In this document: positions 8,635 to 17,656 of the stretch, in pieces | Layout of the letters: each line of letters begins with the position of its first letter | How positions within the stretch are numbered: position 1 is the stretch's first letter | Source of the DNA: Phycisphaerae bacterium | Lineage (GTDB): Bacteria > Planctomycetota > Phycisphaerae > SM23-33 | Direction of reading: 5' to 3' | Length of the DNA: 49,194 bases | NCBI GenBank assembly: GCA_021108335.1 | Contig: JAIORC010000132.1 | Span: 1 to 49,194, forward strand | Made by a program: the position numbers and the translations under genes | The notes under the pieces: model-generated | What the model saw: only the letters and a program-made list of their open reading frames with translations | Database searches by the model: none | Told to the model about the DNA's origin: nothing

Positions 8635-10101
8635 CTACGAATTATTCCGGTTGCGGATTACGGGCGTGAAGAACGTCAGTATCAGCCAGAACGCCACCGC
8701 GCCGCAGGCTATGAGAAATACGGGCCAACCGCCGTATAGCGCCAGCAGCGGAATGGCGGTGCTGGTCCACAGCCCGCCGCCCATGAACGGCTCGTGCAGT
8801 ATCTGTTTGTAGGCGAACGCATTGGCGGCGGGGGTTTTGTAGTCCGGGTCTACCACGCGCAGCAGCAACAGGCCGGTGGAGGTTACGCCCATGGATTGGC
8901 CCATCTCGGCGATGGATCGCTCGAACCACGCGTCGGGCAACATCCGGCGGGACAGAATCAGTACGCAGAAAACGTTCCACAGAATAGCCATGCCGATGAT
9001 GATGCAGAACGGCTGCCAGCTGGCAACCACGGCCTGGATGCAGATCATCGCAATCGCCGGGACTACCAGAAAATCCAGCGAAGTATTCTGAATCCGCCGC
9101 GTCAGGCCGAGGTCCAGCAGCTTCTTTTTGTCCCATTTCTGCTCCCATATCTGCACAAGCAGCCCGCCGATCATGCACAGCGGGAACGTCGGGAAGCTTT
9201 TGGTTATTATCCGCAGCGAATTGCCCTGATAAGCCTTTTGGGCCAGTGCGAGCGCTTCGGCGTCGGCGGTTTTTTTGGCGGCGCTGATCGCCTGTATCAT
9301 GTCGCTGTTGACGAACTGCTCGCCGCTGGTCATGCCCCACTTGATAAGGTATCCGATAGCGACGGCAACGCCCACGAAGACAAGGTGCAGCGTGAAGGTT
9401 TCGATGGCGTCGGCTTTGACGGTCAGTTTGCCGGCGATGGGACGTTGATCCAGGGGGATCACTCCGATGGTGTCGTCTTCCGGGAATGCCGACGGTTCTG
9501 CCTGGTGGACAGTATACTTGCGTCGGGCAGCCCAGTTAACCAGCCCCATGCCGATAATGATCGCGCTGGCCATTCCGATCGTCGCGCTGGCCAGGCCGAG
9601 GTCTTTACCCTCCGACCAGCCCAGCGCCTCGAAAGTCGGCCCCATTCCGCCGGCGGTACCGTGGCCGCCCTCGAAACCCACCGGTACGATGGCGCCGAAC
9701 ATCATCGGCACGCCGAAGATCGGCCCAAGCAGGAACAGCACAAGTCCTATGCCGACAACATATTGCCCCCACGCGACGACCTGCCCGTAAGCCAATTGAG
9801 GCCCCGCGCGTCGCCATACCTTTTTGAGGCTGGGTATCTCCACGCCAAGGAACAGGCACGCGAAGACTACGTTAATGAGGACACCCGGCAGTTTACCCCA
9901 GCCGGCTGTCCAACTGGCGGGAATCGACACGCCGAATTTCGGGGCAAGTTGTATCACCGCCAGTCCGACAAGCCCGGCGATGACGCACGAGGGAAGGTAC
10001 AGCCATTGAAGTATCTTGATCTTACTACGCAGGAAATGACCTATCATCAATAGAACGCACAACGCGATAAACGAAACCATAACCAGTCTCCACAATATCA
10101 A
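8635..10101 (-). CDS. Sodium/glutamate symporter (GltS/ESS) family transporter
   Basis: Multi-TM; PVGFEGGHGTAGGMGPTFEALGWSEGKDLGLASATIGM and SMGVTSTGLLLLRVVDPDYKTPAANAFAYKQILHEPFMGGGLWT. Confidence 0.87.
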   Translation of the reverse strand: MILWRLVMVSFIALCVLLMIGHFLRSKIKILQWLYLPSCVIAGLVGLAVIQLAPKFGVSIPASWTAGWGKLPGVLINVVFACLFLGVEIPSLKKVWRRAGPQLAYGQVVAWGQYVVGIGLVLFLLGPIFGVPMMFGAIVPVGFEGGHGTAGGMGPTFEALGWSEGKDLGLASATIGMASAIIIGMGLVNWAARRKYTVHQAEPSAFPEDDTIGVIPLDQRPIAGKLTVKADAIETFTLHLVFVGVAVAIGYLIKWGMTSGEQFVNSDMIQAISAAKKTADAEALALAQKAYQGNSLRIITKSFPTFPLCMIGGLLVQIWEQKWDKKKLLDLGLTRRIQNTSLDFLVVPAIAMICIQAVVASWQPFCIIIGMAILWNVFCVLILSRRMLPDAWFERSIAEMGQSMGVTSTGLLLLRVVDPDYKTPAANAFAYKQILHEPFMGGGLWTSTAIPLLALYGGWPVFLIACGAVAFWLILTFFTPVIRNRNNS

Positions 10102-10167
10102 GTCTCAGTAAATTACCGGGTCTTTTGATATCGTGTATGGCGGCAAAAGGCAAGAGAACCTTGAAAA

Positions 10168-10563
10168 TCAGGTAACTTCGCTACGCTGGTCCTGTTGCAT
10201 GGAGTCCAGAACTTTTTGAATCGTTTCCTTCAGGGTTTGGGCGCAGACTGGTTTGGCGATATAGCCGTCCATGCCGGCGGCGAAACATTTTTGGCAACTT
10301 CCTTCCACAGTGTGGGCGGTCAGAGCGACTATCGGAGTCCGCCTGCCGTCCTGTTCACGGCGGCGGATGGCGGCGGTTGTCTCGAAGCCGTCCATGCCCG
10401 GCATGTGGATGTCCATGATAATCACGTCGTACTGAGAGTTCGCCATTCGGATCAAAGCGTCCCGGCCGCCGGAAACAGCCGTTACCGAATCCCCCGCCTT
10501 TTCCAGCACCCGCTGTACCAATGTCCGGCTTACCAATTCGTCTTCGACTACTAAAATTTTCAT
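10168..10563 (-). CDS. Stand-alone response regulator receiver (REC) domain protein
   Basis: MKILVVEDELVSRTLVQRVLEKAG...VIIMDIHMPGMDGFETTAAIR...PIVALTAHT...GYIAKPV; no output domain. Confidence 0.93.
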   Translation of the reverse strand: MKILVVEDELVSRTLVQRVLEKAGDSVTAVSGGRDALIRMANSQYDVIIMDIHMPGMDGFETTAAIRRREQDGRRTPIVALTAHTVEGSCQKCFAAGMDGYIAKPVCAQTLKETIQKVLDSMQQDQRSEVT

Positions 10564-10829
10564 GGCCTCAGGGTTCCCTGTGTCCGAGATTCCCCGCGAG
10601 ATCCCCTGAATTAAAGAAAGGAAGGATCAATTCAGCGCGGGCCTGGCGAAAAACCTCGAAACACTATCACTGAGGAATACCCCGACGCCTTTATTGCCTT
10701 CCTGATAGTCGTCTACACCAAATATCGGAATTTTGCCCGGCAAGATTGACGGATATCCGCGGAATTTCACAAATTTCTGCGGAAATGGATTGCACCCCCA
10801 ACCTGCAAAAACTGCGGAGCATCAAGACC

Positions 10830-11171
10830 CTACTCTCCCCGCAAAATCTTCAAAGACTCTTCTCTGGTATCGTCGATCGCCATAATTCGTTCCATCCGTA
10901 CCAGATCGAAGATAACACGAACAGAGTCGGTTACCCGGCAGAGTCTCAGTTGTTTCTCTTCTGAGTTGGCTTTCCGCAGGCACGCCAGCAGGGCGCCAAT
11001 ACCGGAGCTGTCAATGAATTGCAACGCTCCGAGATCGATTACTACTTTCCCGGCCTCGTCCAGAATCGGGTCAAATTTTTCCCTGAACTGGCGATAGTTA
11101 CTCACGTCCAAATGCGTATTGGGATACGCTACAACGACAACACCATCAATGGTTTTCACATGCAGTTCCAT
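10830..11171 (-). CDS. STAS-domain anti-sigma factor antagonist-like protein
   Basis: KVVIDLGALQFIDSSGIGALLACLRKA (STAS Ser motif). Start taken at 11171 (ORF extends to 11213). Confidence 0.88.
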   Translation of the reverse strand: MELHVKTIDGVVVVAYPNTHLDVSNYRQFREKFDPILDEAGKVVIDLGALQFIDSSGIGALLACLRKANSEEKQLRLCRVTDSVRVIFDLVRMERIMAIDDTREESLKILRGE

Positions 11172-11445
11172 CTTCGAACCTCCTCCCACAACGGGGACAG
11201 AGACGTTAACCAACGCCTCACCTCCTGAAACATTGGGCGTTTTAAGATTTCCTGTTCAGTCCCGCCCTGCCGCAACGCCCTCTGCTGACGCCAGGCTGAA
11301 CAGCCTGTCTTAAAAATCGCCATTACATATAATCGGAACTAACTACCCACGTATTGTACCACCACATCGCGTCTTTGAAAATCTCTATCTCGCCCGCAAT
11401 AACAAATAATCGTTCGGGCACAGGCCTGGAGCTTTTTACTTTTGC

Positions 11446-11474
11446 TTGACTCCGGGAAAAGAATTCCCTATTAT
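11446..11474 (+). promoter_or_regulatory. Sigma70-like promoter upstream of the etf operon (TTGACT-17 nt-TATTAT)
   Basis: TTGACT 11446-11451, TATTAT 11469-11474, 17-nt spacer, about 110 bp before etfB. Confidence 0.6.
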
Positions 11475-11584
11475 CCGCCGTTTCCTGTGTTTCGCCTGGG
11501 TGGCGGTTATTGTGATTCTACGCGCCGAGGCGACTGTGAGTAACTGACAACGAAGACTGTTTATTTATTATAAGGAGCGACACG

Positions 11585-12475
11585 GTGGGATTTAACATCG
11601 TAGTTTGCGTAAAACAGGTGCCGGATACCAAGCGTATTACCGGCGATGCAATGAAAGAGGACGGCACGGTCAACCGGGCGGCTTTGCCGGCGATTTTCAA
11701 CCCAGAAGACCTCAATGCCCTTGAAGAGGCGCTGGCTGTTCGCGACGCCCACGGCGGAACCATTACGGTTATCACGATGGGCCCGCCCAACGCGTGCGAA
11801 GTCCTGCGGGACAGCTATTATCGCGGTGCGGATCGGTGCATTCTGGTTACCGACCGGCGGGCGGCTGCCAGCGACACGCTGGCTACCAGCTATATTCTGA
11901 GCTGTGCCGCCAAAAAGCTCAACGCCGACCTGGTTTTCTGTGGCAGGCAGGCTATCGACGGCGACACCGCACAAGTCGGCCCGCAGATGGCTGAGAAACT
12001 GGGCTTCAGCCTGGTAACCTACCTCGAAGAACTTATCGACCTCGCCGACGGGACTGTCCGTGTCCGGCGGAACGTCGGCAACGGCTGGGAAGACGTTACC
12101 GCCAAGCTGCCCGCGCTGGTAACCGTGCTGGACGCCAACACCCCGCGCCCATATGCCGCCAGGCGACAAATGAAGTACAAAAACGCCCATAGCGAAGGCG
12201 AAATCGTCGCACGGGTCAAAAAGGCCGGCGCCGACGAAGCCGAAGTCGCCAAACAGGTCGACGCACTCAAGGCCAAGGGCCTGTTCATCGAAAGCTGGGA
12301 CCTCGACGAACTCGAAGCCGACCTCCAGTGGGTCGGCATGGCGGGCAGCCCCACGAAAGTACACCGCATCCAGTCGGTAGTGCTGGCCGGCGGGGAATAC
12401 CACGAATTCCAACCCAACGACGAAGACATCGCCGAACTCGTGGGCAACCTGATCGAAGACCATACAATCGGTTAA
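11585..12475 (+). CDS. etfB: Electron transfer flavoprotein beta subunit
   Basis: NIVVCVKQVPDTKRI..., FNPEDLNALEEALAVRD, CGRQAIDGDTAQVGPQMAEKLG; GTG start after AAGGAG. Confidence 0.95.
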   Translation: MGFNIVVCVKQVPDTKRITGDAMKEDGTVNRAALPAIFNPEDLNALEEALAVRDAHGGTITVITMGPPNACEVLRDSYYRGADRCILVTDRRAAASDTLATSYILSCAAKKLNADLVFCGRQAIDGDTAQVGPQMAEKLGFSLVTYLEELIDLADGTVRVRRNVGNGWEDVTAKLPALVTVLDANTPRPYAARRQMKYKNAHSEGEIVARVKKAGADEAEVAKQVDALKAKGLFIESWDLDELEADLQWVGMAGSPTKVHRIQSVVLAGGEYHEFQPNDEDIAELVGNLIEDHTIG

Positions 12476-12519
12476 GAACCAAAAATAAAGATTAAACCAG
12501 TTAATCAAGGATAACCTGA

Positions 12520-13566
12520 ATGATTGAAATTAATAAACAAGGCGAGGTTTGGGTATTTGCGGAGCAGGAAGACGGGCATCTTTCGGATGTGCCGCTGGAA
12601 TTGTTGAGCAAAGGCCGGGAATTGGCCGACACGCTCGGCGTATCTCTCGGCGCGTGCCTGCTGGGCGACGGCGTAGCCGCGATGGCTACCCAGCTTATCG
12701 AACATGGCGCGGACAAGGTTTACCTCGCCGAGGACGCGAAGCTGGGGCACTATCAGACTGCCGGCTATACACACGCACTCTGCCACATGATCGAAAAATA
12801 CAAACCGCAGATCTGCCTCGTCGGCGCTACGCCCATCGGGCGCGACCTGGCTCCGACTGTCGCCAGCAAGATGAAGTGCGGCCTGACAGCCGACTGCACC
12901 GACCTGCAAATCGGCGACCACGAAGACAAGGCCCAGAAGCAGACCTACACCAATCTGATGTACCAGATTCGCCCCGCTTTCGGCGGCAATATTATCGCGA
13001 CGATTGTCAATCCGCAGCGATGGCCGCAGATGGCGACCGTCCGCGAAGGCGTAATGCCCATGAGCGAGGCGACGCCGGGCCGAAAGGGCGAAGTGGTTCC
13101 CGTCGATGCCGATCTGGGCAGCATCGTTCTGCCGCTGACGATCAACGAAACGCACCGCCAGGCCCGCAAGGTCAACCTCAAGGCTGCCCGAATTATCGTA
13201 GCCGGTGGCGCGGGCGTCGGCAGCAAGGAAAACTTCAAGCTGATATGGGATCTGGCCCACTGCCTCGGCGGTACCGCAGCCGGCAGCCGAGCCGCGGTAG
13301 ACCTTGGTTACATCGACCACGATCACCAGGTCGGCCAGACCGGAACGACGGTTCGCCCGGCATTGTATATCGCGGTCGGCATTTCCGGCGCGATCCAGCA
13401 CATCGCCGGCATGCAGGAATCGGCGAAAATTCTCGCGATCAACGAAGACAAAGATGCGGACATCTTCGGCGTGGCCCATTACGGTATCGTCGGCGACCTC
13501 AACGAGGTCGTCCCCAGCCTCATCAAGGCCATCCGCGGCGGCATGAGCGTCAAAACGAGTCATTGA
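12520..13566 (+). CDS. etfA: Electron transfer flavoprotein alpha subunit
   Basis: [31 protein letters not shown]; C-terminal FAD-binding [61 protein letters not shown]. Confidence 0.95.
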   Translation: [348 protein letters not shown]

Positions 13567-13621
13567 GTTAAAAAATATTAAAATTTCCGGCTTCGTGCCG
13601 AATCAGTAACAGGAAAGAAAC

Positions 13622-15391
13622 ATGGCGAACTTTTACACCGACAATGATGACATTCAGTTTCTCTTCAAGCACATGGACATCGCCAAGCTGGCGGGTATCA
13701 TCGAAGAGGATTTCTCGTTCCACGACGAATTCGACTTCGCGCCCCAGGATACCGCAGACGCCGTGGACAATTACGAGCGGATTCTCGACAACCTCGGCCG
13801 GCTGTGCGCCGAGGAAATCGCCCCCACCGCTGAAGAGACCGACAACGTCGGCAACGTCCTCAACGACGACGGCAGCGTAACCTATGCCCCCGGAATCGCC
13901 AACGCGATCAAGCGGCTGGGCCAAGCCGACGCGATGGGCTTCACCCTGCCGTACCGCTTCGGCGGAATCAACTGCCCGCAGCTCGTCTACACGATGACCA
14001 ACGACATGGTCAGCCGTGCCGACGCAGCCCTGATGAACGTCTACGGCCTGCAGGGAATCGCCGAGACAATCAACGCCTTCGCCTCGGAAGAAATCAAGCA
14101 GCAATACCTGCCGAAGATGGCCTCCGGCGACTGGACCGGCGCGATGGTGCTTACCGAACCCGACGCCGGAAGCGACTTACAAGCCGTCCGCACGAAGGCG
14201 TATCAGGACGAAGACGGCAATTGGTTCATCCACGGCGTCAAGCGATTCATCACCAACGGCTGCGGCGAAGTGCTGCTGGTGCTCTGCCGCACCGAACCGG
14301 ACATCTCCGACGGGCGAGGCCTGAGCCTGCTGGTCGCCGACCGAGGCCCGAAGGTCAAAATTCGCCGGCTGGAAAACAAGCTCGGCATCCACGGCAGCCC
14401 GACGTGCGAAATCTTCTTCGACAATACTCCGGCGTTGCTTATCGGCGAGCGGCAACGCGGGCTTATCACTTACGTTATGAGCCTGATGAACGGTGCCCGC
14501 ATCGGCATCGCGGCCCAGAGCATCGGTATCGGCGAGGCGGCCTATCGCGTCGCACGCGACTACGGCAACAGCCGCAAGCAGTTCGACGTTACCATCGACA
14601 GCTTCCCGGCTGTCCGCGAACTGCTGGTGAACATGCAGGTCGATGTCCAAGCCGCCCGGACGCTGACCTATCACTCCACCTTCTCTGTGGATATCGAGGT
14701 CGGCGCGCTGCGGAAGCAGGAGTTCGGCGAATTCGCCGACGCCGACGAGAAGAAGGCCAATCGCCAGCTCGCCCGCAAGTTCGGCCGTTACAACAAAATG
14801 CTCACACCGATGAGCAAGTACTACGCCTCGGAAATGTCGATGCGGGTCAGTAACGACTCCATCGCCGTGCTCGGCGGCAGCGGCTATATGAAGGACTACG
14901 CCTGCGAGCGGTTAATGCGGGACGCCCGCATCACGACCATCTACGAAGGCACCAGCCAGTTGCAGGTGCTCGCGGCGGTGGCTGGCGTCGTGTCCGGCAC
15001 ATGCGAAACCGTGCTGAACGAACTGATGGAAAAACCCGCGAACCTGGACGCATGGACAGCCGAGACCGCTCCGATGATCGAGCAGATCAAAGCCGGCCTC
15101 GTCGACTTGAAAGAGTGCATCGACTTCGTCAAGGCCCAGCCCGGCCAATACAAAGACCTCTACGCCCGCAAGCTGGTGGACATCGGCGTGAGCCTGATCG
15201 TCGGAACGTTGTTCTGCGACCAGGCGACCTCCACCCTGCCGATGGGCAAAACCAAGTTAGCCGTCGCCAAACGCTGGCTGGCTATGAAGTTGCCGGAAAA
15301 CCGGATGCTCAAAGAGCAAATCCTCTCCGGCGAGCAGGAAATAAACCTGAACTTCGAAACCCTCGCCGGCCCAGTACCGGTAGTGGAATAA
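13622..15391 (+). CDS. Acyl-CoA dehydrogenase family protein
   Basis: MVLTEPDAGSDLQAVRTKA, GCGEVLLVLCRTE, GGSGYMKDYACERLMRDARITTIYEGTSQLQ; 589 aa. Confidence 0.94.
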   Translation: MANFYTDNDDIQFLFKHMDIAKLAGIIEEDFSFHDEFDFAPQDTADAVDNYERILDNLGRLCAEEIAPTAEETDNVGNVLNDDGSVTYAPGIANAIKRLGQADAMGFTLPYRFGGINCPQLVYTMTNDMVSRADAALMNVYGLQGIAETINAFASEEIKQQYLPKMASGDWTGAMVLTEPDAGSDLQAVRTKAYQDEDGNWFIHGVKRFITNGCGEVLLVLCRTEPDISDGRGLSLLVADRGPKVKIRRLENKLGIHGSPTCEIFFDNTPALLIGERQRGLITYVMSLMNGARIGIAAQSIGIGEAAYRVARDYGNSRKQFDVTIDSFPAVRELLVNMQVDVQAARTLTYHSTFSVDIEVGALRKQEFGEFADADEKKANRQLARKFGRYNKMLTPMSKYYASEMSMRVSNDSIAVLGGSGYMKDYACERLMRDARITTIYEGTSQLQVLAAVAGVVSGTCETVLNELMEKPANLDAWTAETAPMIEQIKAGLVDLKECIDFVKAQPGQYKDLYARKLVDIGVSLIVGTLFCDQATSTLPMGKTKLAVAKRWLAMKLPENRMLKEQILSGEQEINLNFETLAGPVPVVE

Positions 15392-15470
15392 ACGGTTCAA
15401 ACAATCCGGGCATTAAGCCGCCTGGGTAATTCGGACATAAGCTGTCCGAGATTGGATTTACAAAACCAAC

Positions 15471-15504
15471 AAAAAGCCTGTTCCAATCGGAGCAGGCTTT
15501 TTTT
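15471..15504 (+). terminator. Rho-independent terminator after the etfBA-acyl-CoA dehydrogenase genes
   Basis: AAAAAGCCTGTTCC-AATC-GGAGCAGGCTTTTTTT: 9-bp stem (one G-U), AATC loop, T tract. Confidence 0.85.
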
Positions 15505-15535
15505 ATGGATTGGGTGCTACCGCCCGGGTGTTGTT

Positions 15536-15608
15536 GGGTGGCATGGTCCCCAGGGGACCATGGTTGTTCGACACTCGCGCGAAATGTAGGGTGGGTGCTT
15601 GCACCCAC
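15536..15608. repeat. Handle-type hairpin (CATGGTCCCC-A-GGGGACCATG) followed by a GTAG REP (GTGGGTG-CTTG-CACCCAC)
   Basis: GGGTGG-CATGGTCCCC 15536-15562; GTAG 15586-15589, stem 15591-15608. Confidence 0.9.
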
Positions 15609-15763
15609 GTGGTTTCCGCCGGCGCAGAATGCTTTGGGCATGGCTGGCAAAGTGATATCGGACGACGTATACTTTGTCGAATGTGTAAAGACATTGGCGA
15701 TTCAAGCCCGCCTGAAAGCCAAGTCGTCAACATGACGGCTGTGTTTACAAAGGATATCTTGCT

Positions 15764-17401
15764 ATGAAGATTATAAAGAAATTGGCTGTTGTCTGCCTAT
15801 TGTTGTTTGTCGCCTGGCTTGTCTACAACGCCACCAATGAGAAAAAGAAACCCGATCTCGACTCAGCAATCGCAACCCGCAAAAAAGCCGTCGAGCAGAA
15901 CCCAAATGATGCCGATGCCCACTACAACCTCGGAAATGCGTTATTTGACAAAGGCGACATTACCGAAGCTATCGCGGCATACAAGAAAGCTATCGAACTG
16001 AATCCGAAGTTTGCCGAGGCCCACTGCAATCTCGGGCGTGCGTTGGAGGACAAAGGCGACGTTGCCGGAGCAATCGCGGCATACAAGAAGGCCATCGAAC
16101 TGAATCCGAAACTTGCCATGGCCTACTCCAATCTCGGGTGTGTGCTGAAGGACAAAGGCGACTTTACCGGAGCTATCGCGGCCTGCAAGAAGGCCATCGA
16201 ATTGAATCCGAAGTTTGCCATGGCCTACTACAACCTCGGGAATGCGTTGCATGACGACGGCGACGTTGCCGGGGCTATCGCGGCGTACAAGCTGGCCATC
16301 GAATTAAATCCGAAGGATGCCGAGGCCTATAACAATCTCGGAAATGCGTTGCATAACAAAGGCGAGTTTAGCGGAGCAATAGTGGTCTTGAAGAAGGCCA
16401 TCGATCTGAACCCGAAACTTGCTGAAGCCTACTACAACCTCGGGGTTACACTGAAGAAGCAGGGCGATCTTATTGATGCAATCATAGCTTATCAGAAGGC
16501 CGTCGAACTGAATCCAAAGTATGCCGATGCCTACCACAACCTCAAGCGTGCGATGGAAGGCAAAGGCGACATTACCGAAGCTATTGCGATTGCAACCTAC
16601 AAGAAGCTCATTGATCAGAATTCGAAGGATGCCGAGGCCTACTACGACCTCGGAAATGCATTGTATTACAAAGGTGCCGATGCCGGGGCAATCGCAGCCT
16701 ATAAGAAGGCCGTCGAACTGAATCCAAAGTATACCTGGGCCTACAATAACCTCGGAAATGTGCTAATAAGAAAAGGGGACTTTGCCGAGGCAATCGTGGC
16801 CCTTAAAAAAGCCATCGAACTGAATCCGAAATTTGCCATGGCCTACTGCAACCTCGGAAATGCGTTGTATAACAAAGGCAACATTGCAGGGGCTATCGCA
16901 GCGTACGAGAAAGCCATCAAACTGAATCCGAGGTTTGCCGAAGCCCACTGCAATCTCGGGTGTGCGCTGGATAACAAAGGTGATCTTGTTGGTGCTATCG
17001 CGGCCCTCAAGAAGGCTATTGATTTGGATCCAAAGTTTGCCAAGGCCTACAATAACCTTGGAAACGCATTGAATGACAAAGGCGACATTGCCGGATCTAT
17101 CGCGGCGCACAAGAAGGCCATCGAGCTGAATCCGAAGTACGCCACAGCCTACAATAACCTTGGGTATGCGCTGAGAAAAAAGGGTACCTTTGCCGAGGCA
17201 ATAGTGGCTCTTAAGAAAGCCATTAAGCTGAATCCGAAGCTTGCCTGTGCCTACAATAACCTCGCCGAGGCATATTATTACAAGAAGGACTATGACAATG
17301 CGTGGAAAATAGTAGGGCTTGCCCGGCGGTTGGGGTTGGGCAAAGGCCTCGATCCGAAATTCATAAAAAAACTCGAGCAAGCCTCCGGCCGAAAAAAATA
17401 A
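15764..17401 (+). CDS. Membrane-anchored tetratricopeptide repeat (TPR) protein
   Basis: N-terminal hydrophobic segment ([19 protein letters not shown]) followed by more than a dozen 34-aa repeats of type [31 protein letters not shown]. Confidence 0.93.
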   Translation: [545 protein letters not shown]

Positions 17402-17430
17402 CCGCGTTACGCGGCACGATCACCGGCTTC

Positions 17431-17454
17431 GCGGCGGCCTGGGAAGGCCGCCGC
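17431..17454. repeat. GC-rich hairpin GCGGCGGCC-TGGGAA-GGCCGCCGC
   Basis: 9-bp perfect stem; copy of 8576-8599. Confidence 0.85.
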
Positions 17455-17656
17455 GCGAAATGCAGGGTGGGTGCTCCCGCCCACGGCTTTTTACCGCGTG
17501 GGAAAGAAAAATTCATTTCCGCACAATTCCTCATGGCGATCCCTATCGGCGTTGCCATGCCGCCCGCCAATTTGCCGGCGGCATAATGCCTGTCATCTCC
17601 CCCGATCCGGCGAAAAATATTATGTACTTTCGCCGCCAATGCGTACAATGTCCCGA

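Noticed and set aside
10756-10786. Imperfect hairpin TCCGCGGAA...TTCTGCGGA between the REC and STAS genes
   Set aside because: Stem is short with a wobble, no T tract and no second copy seen; not enough to call a terminator or regulator.
12505-13563. Long antisense ORFs opposite etfA (and similar ones opposite other genes, e.g. 2660-3604, 17912-19276, 19421-20878, 40894-42207)
   Set aside because: Complementary to well-recognised conserved proteins; expected in moderately GC-rich sequence with biased codon use; no family motifs.
15899-17360. Regularly spaced 102-bp DNA repeats suggesting a CRISPR-like array
   Set aside because: They are in frame and encode 34-aa TPR units throughout a continuous ORF; no unique spacers.
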